From PXAP01 sp964421595 (lineage in GTDB: Bacteria; Bacteroidota; Bacteroidia; Bacteroidales; PUMT01): a stretch of DNA of 64,000 bases. Positions 63,750 through 64,000 of this stretch are shown here, piece by piece (position 1 is the stretch's first letter; each line of letters begins with the position of its first letter). The notes under the pieces were generated by a model. The model was not told the DNA's origin and searched no databases. It saw only the letters and a list, made by a program, of their open reading frames with translations. The stretch is taken from contig CAYQXY010000015.1 in assembly GCA_964421595.1 (NCBI GenBank), positions 1 to 64,000 on the forward strand, given 5' to 3'. The position numbers and the translations under genes are program-made.

Positions 63750-64000
63750 TTAATATTCAATCGTTTGCCTATTTAAGGCTTCAATTATTTTTCCTGCTCT
63801 TTCATTCCATGAATATTTTTTAAAAGCCTCTTCTCTTGCTTCTCTTTCAATATTGTTGTCCCCACGATAATTTAAAGCAATTTTTAATTTCTCAACGAGA
63901 TCCTGAAAATCGCCGGGTTCAACAAGTAATCCATTTTCGTTATTTCGTATTACCTCTTTTATGGTTGGAAACCCATGTGCAATAATTATTCTGCCGGCTG
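63750..64000 (-). CDS. Glycosyltransferase, C-terminal fragment at the window edge
   Basis: Minus-strand translation from the right edge gives 83 codons, ending in TAA at 63750-63752. The sequence includes RIIIAHGFPTIKEVIRNNEN, GLLVEPGDFQDLVEKLKIAL and EEAFKKYSWNERAGKIIEAL. The order gfpxxxEvi-x(4)-Gllvxpgd is the C-terminal nucleotide-sugar-binding end of a GT4/GT1-type glycosyltransferase. The start lies beyond position 64000. It ends 17 bp before the start of the polymerase gene and belongs to the same leftward group. Confidence 0.8.
   Translation of the reverse strand, partial: AGRIIIAHGFPTIKEVIRNNENGLLVEPGDFQDLVEKLKIALNYRGDNNIEREAREEAFKKYSWNERAGKIIEALNRQTIEY

Overview
The window looks like a chromosomal segment of a member of the Bacteroidota, probably an environmental lineage near Bacteroidales/Marinilabiliales; the exact family cannot be read from sequence alone. 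The reasons are: a giant SprB-repeat surface protein, a type IX secretion (T9SS) sorting domain on another secreted protein, TAnnTTTG-type -7 promoter elements, very few Shine-Dalgarno sequences, an rbfA/LolC-type permease neighbourhood, the classical Men pathway, and paired DUF1080 and Gfo/Idh/MocA genes. I saw no rRNA, tRNA, CRISPR array, complete insertion sequence or prophage.

Layout. Positions 1-4607 hold the first 1535 codons of a repeat-built surface protein that runs off the left edge. Positions 4.9-9.2 kb are housekeeping: a LolC/E-type permease, a methyltransferase, rbfA and trpS. A ZIP metal transporter follows at 9.5 kb. Positions 10.4-22.2 kb form a first polysaccharide region: an unusual sugar transferase, a large hybrid histidine kinase, a PqqD/HPr-kinase-like protein, GDP-L-fucose synthase, GDP-mannose dehydratase, a family-5 nucleotidyltransferase-like protein and a DUF354 glycosyltransferase-like protein. 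A structured intergenic region (22.5-22.7 kb) comes next, then a secreted TIM-barrel isomerase.

Positions 24.0-31.2 kb form a heavy-metal efflux module: a His-rich exported protein, a His-rich RND adaptor lipoprotein, a CusA/CzcA pump and a TolC-type outer-membrane channel. Positions 31.2-31.7 kb carry extragenic palindromic repeats. Positions 31.8-36.7 kb hold carbohydrate-related genes (esterase, SDR, Gfo/Idh, DUF1080). Next come a class I-looking HMG-CoA reductase (37.3 kb), a short exported protein whose end overlaps a second hybrid histidine kinase, and an outer-membrane-barrel candidate.

Positions 43.2-51.4 kb are a menaquinone locus: a BFD-like [2Fe-2S] protein, a hotdog thioesterase, then menF, menD, menB, menA, menC and menE. 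From 51.5 kb to the right edge is a second polysaccharide region: polysaccharide deacetylase, WecA/MraY-type initiating transferase, a T9SS-exported beta-helix protein, WecG/TagA transferase, an (alpha/alpha)-barrel-like protein, a CapK-type adenylate-forming enzyme, a GT4 glycosyltransferase, an O-antigen polymerase-like membrane protein and a truncated glycosyltransferase. A 168-bp MITE-like element with 12-bp perfect terminal inverted repeats and a 9-bp target duplication sits inside this region.

How the parts fit: the two polysaccharide regions supply GDP-fucose, lipid-linked priming, extension and polymerisation for a surface glycan, while the SprB-like and beta-helix proteins would be exported by T9SS to the same cell surface. 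The Men locus supplies the respiratory quinone. Start codons were moved downstream of the longest open frame for several genes where a TTG or a promoter element made the long form unlikely; each case is explained in its entry.
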